From contig DFIX01000049.1 in the NCBI GenBank assembly GCA_002371495.1, positions 27,433-49,321 on the forward strand: DNA of 21,889 nucleotides. Direction: 5' to 3'. The notes under the pieces are model-generated. The model did not search any database. It saw only the letters and a program-made list of their open reading frames with translations, and was not told where the DNA came from. The position numbers and the translations under genes are program-made. The stretch is from Eggerthellaceae bacterium UBA3686. Its GTDB lineage: Bacteria > Actinomycetota > Coriobacteriia > Coriobacteriales > Eggerthellaceae. Positions 14,936-21,889 of the stretch are shown piece after piece. Numbering within the stretch: position 1 is the first letter of the stretch; each line of letters begins with the position of its first letter.

Positions 14936-16681
14936 ATGCTGTTCGATAAGAAGTTCCAGCGGAAATTCGCACTTTCGGACCAGGGCGTCTCCAACGTGAA
15001 GAACGGCACGGCGTGGACCGTTGTCGTGAACCTCGTGGTCATGGGTGGCATGGGCATCCTCTACCTGCTCATGATGCAATTCATGGGCACACTTACCGAC
15101 GGAGCGCCCCTGCCGGGCGTCCTCCTGTTCAGCCTTGGCGCACTCGCGTTCGTGGCCCTTTCCTTCATCACGCATTACCAGCAGTACCAAGCAACGTATG
15201 GCCTGGTCTACGAGGAAGTCAAAACCATTCGCGTCGGGTTGGCAGAGCGCTTGCGCAAGCTTCCGCTTGGCTTTTTTGGCAAGCGCGACCTCGCCGACCT
15301 GACCGAAACGATCATGGGCGACGTGAATCGCATGGAGCACGTGTGGTCGCATGCGCTGGGCTACCTGTACGGCAGCTACATATCCACCGCGATAATCGCC
15401 GTCATGCTCTTCGCGATGGATTGGCGGCTGGCCATCGCATGCCTGTGGGGAGTGCCCGTGGCCTTCGCGTTGCTGTTCGGAAGCCGCAGGATGGCTGAGC
15501 GTAACGCCGAGAAAACTAAGGCGGCAGCTTTGGAGGTTTCCGACGGCATTCAGGAAGCGCTCGAGAACATTCGCGAGATTCATGCCACTAACCAGGAGAA
15601 ACGCTACCTTGACGCGCTCAATGGCAAGATCGATGCGCACGAGCGCACGATGATCAAGGGTGAGCTGGCTACGGGCCTGTTCGTGAACGGCGCGAGCGTG
15701 ATCATGCGACTCGGCGTGGCCACCACCATCTTGGTGGGCGCGAACCTTATCGTGTCCGGCCAGATAGACTTCATGATGCTGTTCTTGTTCCTGCTGGTCA
15801 TCACGCGCGTCTATGCGCCATTCGACCAGAGCCTGACCATGATCGCGGAGGTGTTCCTCTCGCAGGTTTCCGCGAACCGCCTCATGGAGATCTACGACAC
15901 GCCAGCAGCCGAAGGCGCGATGACGTTCGAGCCTGCGGGCCACGATATCGTGTTCAAGGACGTGGGCTTCGCCTACGACGACGAGCAGGTGCTCAAGGGC
16001 GTCAGCTTCACCGCGAGGGAAGGTGAGGTGACGGCGCTAGTCGGACCGTCGGGTTCTGGCAAGAGCACGTGCGCTCGCTTGGCGGCGCGCCTGTGGGATG
16101 CGACAGAAGGCGCTATTGAGGTGGGCGGCGTGGATATCGCCGCCGTCGATCCCGAGGTGCTGTTGAGCGATTACTCGATGGTCTTCCAGGACGTCACGCT
16201 GTTCGACGACACGGTCATGGAGAACATCCGCCTGGGCAAGCACGGGGCATCCGACGAAGAGGTGCGCGCGGCCGCAACGGCTGCGAACTGCGACGAGTTC
16301 GTGAGCAAGCTGCCACAGGGCTATGACACCCCCATCGGCGAGAACGGCGCGAGGCTCTCGGGCGGTGAGCGCCAGCGAATCTCGATTGCGCGTGCGCTGC
16401 TAAAGGACGCGCCCATCGTGCTGCTCGACGAGGCGACGGCCAGCTTGGACGTGGAGAACGAGACCAAGGTGCAAGGCGCGCTTTCGCGCCTGCTTGCGGG
16501 CAAGACCGTCCTGGTCATCGCTCACAGGATGCGCACCGTCGAGAACGCCGACAAAATCGTCGTGCTCTCGGAAGGCTCGATCGTCGAGGAGGGCTCACCT
16601 GCCGAACTGCTCGAGCGCGAAGGCAGCGTCTTCGCCCGCATGCACGCGCTGCAATCTGCAAGCGCGCAATGGAGTTTGTAG
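14936..16681 (+). CDS. ABC exporter-fold protein, IrtB/YbtQ-like subunit
   Basis: The 581-residue partner subunit has a membrane domain (~20-310) and an ATPase domain with Walker A GPSGSGKST, signature LSGGERQR, Walker B IVLLDEAT and a regular D-loop ASLDVENE. The ribosome site GAGAGGAGG lies inside the last codons of the preceding gene and the ATG follows its stop by two bases, indicating translational coupling and a 1:1 heterodimer. One conventional D-loop and one altered D-loop across the pair matches the asymmetry of iron-chelate transporters. A hairpin about 40 bases after the stop probably ends the transcript. Confidence 0.85.
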   Translation: MLFDKKFQRKFALSDQGVSNVKNGTAWTVVVNLVVMGGMGILYLLMMQFMGTLTDGAPLPGVLLFSLGALAFVALSFITHYQQYQATYGLVYEEVKTIRVGLAERLRKLPLGFFGKRDLADLTETIMGDVNRMEHVWSHALGYLYGSYISTAIIAVMLFAMDWRLAIACLWGVPVAFALLFGSRRMAERNAEKTKAAALEVSDGIQEALENIREIHATNQEKRYLDALNGKIDAHERTMIKGELATGLFVNGASVIMRLGVATTILVGANLIVSGQIDFMMLFLFLLVITRVYAPFDQSLTMIAEVFLSQVSANRLMEIYDTPAAEGAMTFEPAGHDIVFKDVGFAYDDEQVLKGVSFTAREGEVTALVGPSGSGKSTCARLAARLWDATEGAIEVGGVDIAAVDPEVLLSDYSMVFQDVTLFDDTVMENIRLGKHGASDEEVRAAATAANCDEFVSKLPQGYDTPIGENGARLSGGERQRISIARALLKDAPIVLLDEATASLDVENETKVQGALSRLLAGKTVLVIAHRMRTVENADKIVVLSEGSIVEEGSPAELLEREGSVFARMHALQSASAQWSL

Positions 16682-16721
16682 CAGGCAGGTTGTTGGACTG
16701 CACGTTTCTAGGAAACGAAAA

Positions 16722-16745
16722 GCGGCTTCGCGATTGCGAAGCCGC
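16722..16745. terminator. Bidirectional terminator between convergent operons
   Basis: GCGGCTTCGC and GCGAAGCCGC form a perfect 10-bp stem with a GATT loop. On the minus strand it is followed by TTTTCGTTTCC, a good U-tract for the ATPase operon; on the plus strand by AGATTATTT, weaker. A small CGTTTC/GAAACG hairpin (16703-16717) lies beside it. Confidence 0.75.
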
Positions 16746-16773
16746 AGATTATTTGGCCGCGGGGTAGATTAGC

Positions 16774-16920
16774 ATGAGCGGGGGGGAATCGTGCGTATCC
16801 GCAGTTCATCTCATGTATTCTTCGAAACTTGCCGCGGAAGTCGGGGCATACGCGATCGAGGACGGCTATGCAGCCCTCCGCATCGAAACGGGCATCCATC
16901 GCGTTTACTTGTGTTTGTAG
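16774..16920 (+). CDS. Possible 48-aa ORF, uncertain
   Basis: An ATG at 16774 opens a frame reading MSGGESCVSAVHLMYSSKLA, AEVGAYAIEDGYAALRIETG, IHRVYLCL-stop. The composition (alternating hydrophobic and charged residues, few Arg/Ser runs) looks better than random. Only a poor ribosome site (GGGG about ten bases upstream) precedes it, and it lies after the terminator with its end overlapping the antisense 26-residue ORF. Not recognised; may be chance. Confidence 0.2.
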   Translation: MSGGESCVSAVHLMYSSKLAAEVGAYAIEDGYAALRIETGIHRVYLCL

Positions 16921-16985
16921 CCAGTGTACATGGTAAGCGCCATGCAGACTACGGTGGCGATGGCAAAGAATTTGTGCCTGCTCAT
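16905..16985 (-). CDS. 26-aa single-helix membrane peptide after the P-type ATPase
   Basis: The product is MSRHKFFAIATVVCMALTMY followed by TGYKHK: a basic start, one hydrophobic helix (residues 6-20) and a basic end, the pattern of a small one-pass membrane protein. An excellent ribosome site, AAGGGGGA, lies five bases before the ATG, and the start is 13 bases downstream of the ATPase stop, so it is the last gene of that operon. It is too short for default gene finders. I infer a small accessory subunit of the ATPase; no function is known. Confidence 0.65.
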   Translation of the reverse strand: MSRHKFFAIATVVCMALTMYTGYKHK

Positions 16986-16998
16986 GGTTCCCCCTTGT

Positions 16999-19080
16999 CT
17001 AGAGCTTATAGGAACGGCTTGATGATAGGCTCAGGCCGATGGTCGTGACGTTGTGCAGTAGGCTCGAGGTCTGCGGCGTGATGACGCCCGCGATCCCTCC
17101 CGCGAGAAACATGCTGTTCAGACCCATGACCTGCCAGAACGTGCGGTCCATGCGAGCGGATAGGGCGCGCGACAGCTTTACAAGCGAAACTACAGAGGAA
17201 AGGTCGCCATCGGAAAGCGTGATGTCGGCAACCTCCTTGGCGATGGCCGTACCTTGCCCCATCGCGATGCCCACATCGGCTTGTGCGAGCGCCGGCGCAT
17301 CGTTCACACCGTCTCCCACGACCATGACATTGCAGCCGCCCGCTTTGAGCTCGCTTACGAAGGCGTGTTTGTCCTCGGGCAGCTGGTTGGCACGGAACTC
17401 GGTGAGCCCCACCTCGTGCGCGATGCGCTCTGCCGTGCGCTCGTTGTCGCCCGTGAGCATGACGATTCGCTTGAACCCGAGCGTACGCAACTGCGAAACG
17501 ACATCGGCGACACCTGGCTTCAGCGGGTCCTCCACGCCGATGACGCCGACCAGCTTGCCATCTACGCCCAGGTAGAGCGGCGAGAGCCCTTCGAGCTCGC
17601 GCGCTATGCGCGACTTCTGGCGCGCTGTTATTTCGACTCGCTCGTCTTCGACGACGAAATGCTCCGAGCCTATGACGACGCGTCGCCCGTCGAGCGACGA
17701 TGCGATGCCGTGTGCTACGAGGTACTCGACGTCGCCATGCATCTCGCGGTGCTCGAGGTTGTGTTCCATGGCGGCGTTCACGACGGCGCGCGCGACCGGA
17801 TGAGGGAAATGCTCCTCAAGGCACGCGGCGAAGCGCAGCACTTCGCGCTGCGGCCAGCCACTGCTCCCGAGCACCTTTGCCACCCGTGGTGTAGCCTCGG
17901 TGAGCGTGCCCGTCTTGTCGAAGACGATCGTGTCTGCGTCGCATACGGCATCGAAGAACTTCGAGCCCTTCACGGTGAAACCGGAATGAGCTGACTGGCT
18001 CATGGCGGAAAGCACGGCGATGGATCCCGTGAGCTTCAATCCGCACGAGTAGTCGACCATGAGCGCCGCCGACGTCTTCACGATGGAGCGCGTGACGATA
18101 GCGACGATGCCCGCGAGCAGGAAGTTCCACGGCACGATGCGCGAGGCGAGCCGCTCGCGGCGCGCCTGGCGAACCGATTGGTAGCGATCGGCTCCCTTCA
18201 CGAGCGACACAATCGAGCGCAAACGCGTCTTGCCGGGGTCGGCCTTCACGCGAACGAAGATCTCGCCCTCCTCGACGGAGGTGCCCGCGAAGACGTCGTC
18301 GCCGGCAACGCGCTCGACGGCCAGCGGCTCGCCGGTGAGCGAGGCCTGGTTCACCATCGCCAGACCCGACTCGATGACACCGTCGACCACGACGGGCATG
18401 CCCGTGCGTACGGCGATGAGGTCGCCTTGGCGTAGGTCCGACACCATCACCCGCGCCTCAACGTTGCCGTCTACGAGCTGAGCGCTGTCGCCGACGTTCA
18501 TAAGCGCATCAATGAGCGCGTCCTGCGAGCGCGCCTCGGTGTATTCCTCGAGCGTCTCGCCCAAACCCAGCAGGAACATCGTCTCGCCGGCAGTCTTGGC
18601 ATCGAGCTGCACGAGCGACATCGCGATTGCCGACGCATCGAGAACGGGCACGTCGAGGCGCGCCCGCGAAAGCGAGCGGCCGGCGGCGCGCAAGAAGGGG
18701 ATGAAGCTGATAGCGTTCACGACCATGGCGATTGGATTCGGCAGCAAGAAGCGGCGCAGCAGGTATGTGCCCGCCAGCCACGCTATGTCGAGCAGCAAGC
18801 CGCGCGTGCGTTCGGAAGCCGAAAAGGAGCTGGCGTCACGGGAGCGCTCGATATCGGCGCGCTCGATGCGACGCAAGTATTCGATTACGTTCTCGCGCAC
18901 GTCGCTTGCGCGCTCGTATTCCACGGCGAGCAACCCGATGCGTGGATAGACCTGATAGGACGTCATGCCCTCGCATGCGTCGAGGACGGCGCAGAACGGG
19001 CCGATGTCTTGTTCGGGAACCGGGCCGGCAAGCTTGAGGCGCAACCGCCCGGGAATCTCCCGCTCAATCCTGAATTTCAT
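16999..19080 (-). CDS. P1B-type heavy-metal translocating P-type ATPase
   Basis: The 693-residue pump has the phosphorylation motif DKTGTLT (388-394), actuator SLTGE (247-251), FPHP (425-428, the P1B His-Pro) and VVGDGVNDAPAL near the C-terminus. The membrane metal site reads DYSCGLKL (343-350): a Ser-Cys-Gly in place of the CPC of copper and zinc pumps. The N-terminal ~75 residues (FRIEREIPGRLRLKL) fit the HMA_2-like domain without a CxxC metal site. Such ATPases occur with DUF6110 proteins; the metal is unknown, with iron, manganese or zinc most plausible. The ATG has GAGGA seven bases upstream. It follows DUF6110 by 25 bases and precedes the 26-residue peptide by 13. Confidence 0.9.
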   Translation of the reverse strand: MKFRIEREIPGRLRLKLAGPVPEQDIGPFCAVLDACEGMTSYQVYPRIGLLAVEYERASDVRENVIEYLRRIERADIERSRDASSFSASERTRGLLLDIAWLAGTYLLRRFLLPNPIAMVVNAISFIPFLRAAGRSLSRARLDVPVLDASAIAMSLVQLDAKTAGETMFLLGLGETLEEYTEARSQDALIDALMNVGDSAQLVDGNVEARVMVSDLRQGDLIAVRTGMPVVVDGVIESGLAMVNQASLTGEPLAVERVAGDDVFAGTSVEEGEIFVRVKADPGKTRLRSIVSLVKGADRYQSVRQARRERLASRIVPWNFLLAGIVAIVTRSIVKTSAALMVDYSCGLKLTGSIAVLSAMSQSAHSGFTVKGSKFFDAVCDADTIVFDKTGTLTEATPRVAKVLGSSGWPQREVLRFAACLEEHFPHPVARAVVNAAMEHNLEHREMHGDVEYLVAHGIASSLDGRRVVIGSEHFVVEDERVEITARQKSRIARELEGLSPLYLGVDGKLVGVIGVEDPLKPGVADVVSQLRTLGFKRIVMLTGDNERTAERIAHEVGLTEFRANQLPEDKHAFVSELKAGGCNVMVVGDGVNDAPALAQADVGIAMGQGTAIAKEVADITLSDGDLSSVVSLVKLSRALSARMDRTFWQVMGLNSMFLAGGIAGVITPQTSSLLHNVTTIGLSLSSSRSYKL

Positions 19081-19105
19081 GAGTTTTCCTCGATGTAGGT
19101 TCAGG

Positions 19106-19360
19106 CTATTCCTTGGACGCCTCTTCTGACGGCTTCTCGTCGTCCTTCAATGCGATGAAGCTCGCCTCGGCCTTCATGTCGTCGTATTCCGCCTTCGCCT
19201 GCTCCACGATGTCTTCGTAGCCGGCCTTCGCTTTTATGCCCTGTGCCATGGCATGCACGTAGCCTTTGCGCGCTGTCTCGCTCGTGACGGCTTTTACGCC
19301 AACGGTGCCGATGAGAAACCCGAGACCAGTGAACAGCGCGTACTTGGTATTCCTTTGCAT
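19106..19360 (-). CDS. DUF6110 family small protein
   Basis: This 84-residue protein begins MQRNTKYALFTGLGFLIGTV, a single N-terminal membrane helix, followed by GVKAVTSETARKGYVHAMAQ and a highly charged helical tail (IVEQAKAEYDDMKAEA). The Gly-rich helix, the TSETARKGYVHA segment and the position immediately before a P1B ATPase match the DUF6110 family from memory. A role as accessory or chaperone of the pump is inferred from constant linkage. The ATG at 19360 has AAGGGA six bases upstream; a longer open frame from 19426 has no ribosome site and covers the promoter. Confidence 0.75.
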   Translation of the reverse strand: MQRNTKYALFTGLGFLIGTVGVKAVTSETARKGYVHAMAQGIKAKAGYEDIVEQAKAEYDDMKAEASFIALKDDEKPSEEASKE

Positions 19361-19377
19361 TGCAATCCCTTCTCTCT

Positions 19378-19441
19378 GTTTGGAGTAGAATATTAAATAC
19401 GGATAACATATCACAAAATTAACCATATTTAACTAATATGT
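19378..19441 (-). promoter_or_regulatory. Promoter and operator region of the DUF6110-ATPase operon
   Basis: On the minus strand, TTGTGA and TATTCT lie 18 bases apart (about 19386-19416), a plausible promoter. Just upstream (19419-19446) the AT-rich plus-strand text TTAACCATATTTAACTAATA, then TGTTAGCC, contains TAAC-N6-GTTA and shares TTAGTTAAA (minus strand) with the palindrome before the ABC pair. A shared metal-responsive repressor is suggested, not shown. Confidence 0.4.
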
Positions 19442-19446
19442 TAGCC

Positions 19447-19660
19447 TATTTATACTTCTCTTCCATGTTCGCGCTGTTCGTCGTGAACGGGGCGGAACCG
19501 TCGGCGCCGTGACCACCGCAGCGGCCATCTCCCTCGGCTTGTAGGTCGTGGCGACCCCCGCTATCAGAAGCCCAGGTCGGCCAGCTCGTCCAAGTCGTCG
19601 ATAGCCGTCGTCACGGTATTCTCGACCACGGCCACGGAAGCCGCCGTGGTCAGGTTACTG
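19447..19660 (-). other. Intergenic stretch after the peptide exporter, with hairpin and possible decayed ORF
   Basis: On the minus strand the ABC stop overlaps an ATG (GAATGA). That ATG reads only MTVT-stop, but the adjacent frame continues NLTTAASVAVVENTVTTAID, DLDELADLGF-stop (to about 19565). This could be a small translationally coupled gene broken by a frameshift, or chance. Inside it, GACCACGGC (19624-19632) pairs with GCCGTGGTC (19643-19651). No other gene is seen. Confidence 0.3.
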
Positions 19661-21847
19661 TCATTCCCGGTCGATTTGCTGGCGCTCGACCAGGTCGGCG
19701 AACTTGCCGCCGAGGGCTATGAGCTCGTCGTACGATCCGTCTTCCACGATGCGGCCGCCGTCAAGCATGACGATGCGGTCCGCTTCGCGTATCGTTGACA
19801 GGCGGTGTGCAATGGCGATACGCGTGCAGTCCAGCCGTGCGAGCGCTTCGCTCACATGGCGCTGCGTTACGTTGTCGAGCGCGCTCGTGGCCTCGTCCAG
19901 CATGAGCACGCGCGGCTTTCCGCACACGGCGCGCGCTATGAGGATCCGCTGCCGCTGGCCGCCCGACACGCCGCCCGCGCCCTCGCTCACGAGCGTTTGC
20001 ATGCCCATTGGCATTTTTCGTATATCGTCTGCGATGCCGGCGAGTTCCGCAGCTTCCCACGCGTCGTCTATCGTAGCGTGGGGGTTCATGAGGGTGATGT
20101 TTCCGAACAGGTCGCCTGCGAACAAATCGCCGTTCTGCATCACGACGCCGATGTTTCGGCGTACCGAGCGCGCGTCAACCGAGGCGAGGTCCTGGCCATC
20201 GTAGAAAACGCAGCCGCTCGTCGGTTTCTCGAAGCCGAGCAGCAGCCGCAAGAGAGTCGACTTGCCGCACCCCGTCGTCCCCACGATGGCCACGTATTCC
20301 CCCGGCTCGACCTTCAGCGACACGCCGTCGAGCACGAGCGGGAGGTTGTCCGCGTACCTGAACGAGACGTTCGACACTTCGATGGAGCCCGTGAGCGAAG
20401 AAGCCTGCCGCTGACCCGAAAGGGATTCGGGCACGGCCTTCATGATGGGCTCGAACATCTCGAGCAAGGGACTCAGGCGCGCGAGCTGGGGAATGGCAGT
20501 CGCGAGCGCGGCGATGGCGCCCGACACCATGCCGAACGCGTAGTTGAAGGCCATGTAGTCGGCAGCCGATACCCCCGTTGTTGCGGCGACGCCGTAGAAC
20601 GCGACGGTGCCGGCCGCCGCGATGAGAGGCACGAGCGCGGGGGCTGCGAGCAGCAGGGCGGGCCGCCCGTACAGGGCTTGCGCCATCCCAGCGTACCTGC
20701 GCGCCCAGAATGAGAACGCCCTGCGCTCGGCCCCTGCCACCTTGAGCTTCGCAACCCCGCGCAAAAGGGCGGGAACGACGCCCGAGAGCTCCGTCTTGCG
20801 CTGCATCTGCATCCGGTTGTACCGCACGGTCTGCGCAAGCGCCAGCAGCACCGCGACCAGCTGCAGCAACGCCACCGTAAGCGCTGGAAGCGCGAGCGCG
20901 GGCGCAAACGAGAGGATCTGGACCACGTAGAGCAGCGAGAACGCGCACGTAAGCCCCGCGCTGAGAGCGCTTTTAACGAACATCTCGACGAACAGCGAGA
21001 CGCTCGAGACGCGATGCGCCAAATCTCCCGCCGCGAACCTCCTGAAAAACGACGGGGGCAGCAGCATGACGCGGGCATAGGTGGCCGCCTCCAGTTGCAC
21101 CTGCATCTTCATCATGAGGCGGGCGTTAACGACCGAGCTGCTCACCTTTATGAGCGTCTGCGAGATGACGATGCCGAACAGGAGCACGCCGATCGGCGCT
21201 ATGAGCGAGGCCTGCCCCGAGGGGATGACGGCATCGAACAGCAGCCGGTAGGCGGTGGTGGGCAGCATGCCGAGCAACGTGACCAGCAGCGTGGCGACGA
21301 GTAAGAGGGCGTAATCGGACACCGTGAGCGACTCGCGCATGAAACCGAGCACGTCGCGTGCGGTCAGCTCGCGAGCGGGCAGAGAGCGGTAGAAGCACAG
21401 CGCCTCGGGTTCGAGCAACCCCGCCGTTCGCTTTCCGATGGAGACTTTGCGCCCCGTCGACGGATCCACGTAAGCGTACCCGTGCGCCCCCTTGGGTAAG
21501 ATCGCCACGGGCTCGCCGCCCCTGAGGTGGCCCAGATAGACGCCCGCCGCATCGCGCCACCACTCGCCTTCCAAGCGCACGGGCCGTTTCATCACGCCCG
21601 TCGGGCGCAGCGCGCATTCGATGCGCTCCATCGGATCCGTCACGTCGGCGGGAACCTGGGCGGGCTTTTTCCCATAGAACGTCAGTACGGCGTCGAGCGC
21701 GCTGTCGGCGGCAGCTGCGTCGTCGAGCCTGAAGCCGCGTGCGCGCTCTGAGCCCGATGCGGATGCAGCAAGGCGGGCGTAGGAATCTGCAAGCTCTGCC
21801 TCGTCGAGCCTGCGGCGCTCCTCGATCTGCTCTGAGAACAAGCCCAT
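19661..21847 (-). CDS. NHLM/NHLP-type bacteriocin-system ABC transporter, ATP-binding/permease protein (second type)
   Basis: The 728-residue protein has a ~165-residue N-terminal region (with EGEWWRDAAGVYLGHLRGGE and HGYAYVDPSTGRKV), a six-helix ABC membrane domain (~180-460), and an ATPase domain: Walker A GTTGCGKST (523-531), signature VSGGQRQR, Walker B VLMLDEATSALD. The segment LPPSFFRRFAAGDLAHRV and the N-terminal domain without a C39 peptidase fit the second ABC protein of NHLM/NHLP peptide natural-product systems, which partners a peptidase-containing ABC protein to cleave and export leader-bearing peptides. The ATG at 21847 has GGAGG seven bases upstream; a TTG two codons earlier is too close. 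It follows another gene by 15 bases. No precursor peptide is visible in the window. Confidence 0.75.
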   Translation of the reverse strand: MGLFSEQIEERRRLDEAELADSYARLAASASGSERARGFRLDDAAAADSALDAVLTFYGKKPAQVPADVTDPMERIECALRPTGVMKRPVRLEGEWWRDAAGVYLGHLRGGEPVAILPKGAHGYAYVDPSTGRKVSIGKRTAGLLEPEALCFYRSLPARELTARDVLGFMRESLTVSDYALLLVATLLVTLLGMLPTTAYRLLFDAVIPSGQASLIAPIGVLLFGIVISQTLIKVSSSVVNARLMMKMQVQLEAATYARVMLLPPSFFRRFAAGDLAHRVSSVSLFVEMFVKSALSAGLTCAFSLLYVVQILSFAPALALPALTVALLQLVAVLLALAQTVRYNRMQMQRKTELSGVVPALLRGVAKLKVAGAERRAFSFWARRYAGMAQALYGRPALLLAAPALVPLIAAAGTVAFYGVAATTGVSAADYMAFNYAFGMVSGAIAALATAIPQLARLSPLLEMFEPIMKAVPESLSGQRQASSLTGSIEVSNVSFRYADNLPLVLDGVSLKVEPGEYVAIVGTTGCGKSTLLRLLLGFEKPTSGCVFYDGQDLASVDARSVRRNIGVVMQNGDLFAGDLFGNITLMNPHATIDDAWEAAELAGIADDIRKMPMGMQTLVSEGAGGVSGGQRQRILIARAVCGKPRVLMLDEATSALDNVTQRHVSEALARLDCTRIAIAHRLSTIREADRIVMLDGGRIVEDGSYDELIALGGKFADLVERQQIDRE

Positions 21848-21862
21848 CTTCAAGCCTCCGCA

Positions 21863-21889
21863 TTAGTTGGACCGCACGAGCTCGGCGTA
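21863..21889 (-). CDS. C-terminal end of upstream gene, probably partner ABC transporter (partial)
   Basis: Only the last eight codons and a TAA are present: YAELVRSN-stop, read on the minus strand from the window edge. (Y/F)AELV-R is a common C-terminus of ABC exporter ATPases, and the gene ends 15 bases before the NHLM-type ABC gene. The peptidase-containing partner exporter would be expected here. Assignment rests on context. Confidence 0.45.
   Translation of the reverse strand, partial: YAELVRSN

Overview
The window is a high-GC bacterial chromosome segment with tightly packed genes on both strands. Gene content suggests an anaerobic or gut-type actinobacterium of the class Coriobacteriia, most plausibly family Eggerthellaceae. 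The reasons are the high-GC codon use, the DUF6110 / heavy-metal P-type ATPase module, the asymmetric paired iron-type ABC exporters and the HTH/zinc-ribbon/desulfoferrodoxin protein. The taxonomic call is inference from remembered gene neighbourhoods, not a search.

Layout. (1) 1-700: the 3' end of glucose-6-phosphate isomerase (pgi), a perfect 16-bp hairpin, and the C-terminal half of a macro-domain ADP-ribose hydrolase that has lost its N-terminus. (2) 671-3769: a KAP-family P-loop NTPase (minus) with a strong terminator, diverging from an unusual SDF-family symporter that carries a soluble GHKL-like N-terminal domain. (3) 3799-9938: five genes on the minus strand. In transcription order they are a cytoplasmic UshA-like 5'-nucleotidase, acetolactate decarboxylase, a PAP2 phosphatase, an AI-2E/PerM family permease and a CmpB-type (PF06541) membrane protein. 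(4) 10016-11101: a 33-bp-arm palindrome between divergent genes, then an XRE regulator fused to a zinc ribbon and a desulfoferrodoxin-like module that lacks the usual iron ligands. (5) 11102-13130: gene-poor, with one unrecognised small ORF, three copies of a ~28-bp repeat, and two decayed genes, one of them a truncated SAM-dependent methyltransferase. (6) 13131-16681: a translationally coupled pair of ABC exporter-fold proteins of the IrtAB/YbtPQ kind, behind a promoter that overlaps an 18-bp palindrome. (7) 16722-19360: a bidirectional terminator, then on the minus strand a DUF6110 protein, a P1B-type ATPase and a 26-residue membrane peptide, read as an operon. (8) 19661-21889: an NHLM/NHLP-type peptide exporter ABC protein (minus), with the last codons of an upstream gene at the window edge and a possible decayed small coupled ORF downstream.

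How the genes fit together. The ABC pair, the methyltransferase remnant and the DUF6110/P-ATPase/26-aa operon look like a metal (probably iron or manganese) uptake and export module. GTTA/TAAC inverted-repeat sites lie in front of each transcription unit, which suggests shared control by a DtxR/MntR-type repressor (inference). The NHLM-type exporter points to a peptide natural-product cluster continuing beyond the right edge. Several loci are visibly eroding: the macro domain, the methyltransferase, the frame-shifted ORF at 12615, and possibly the ORF after the exporter.
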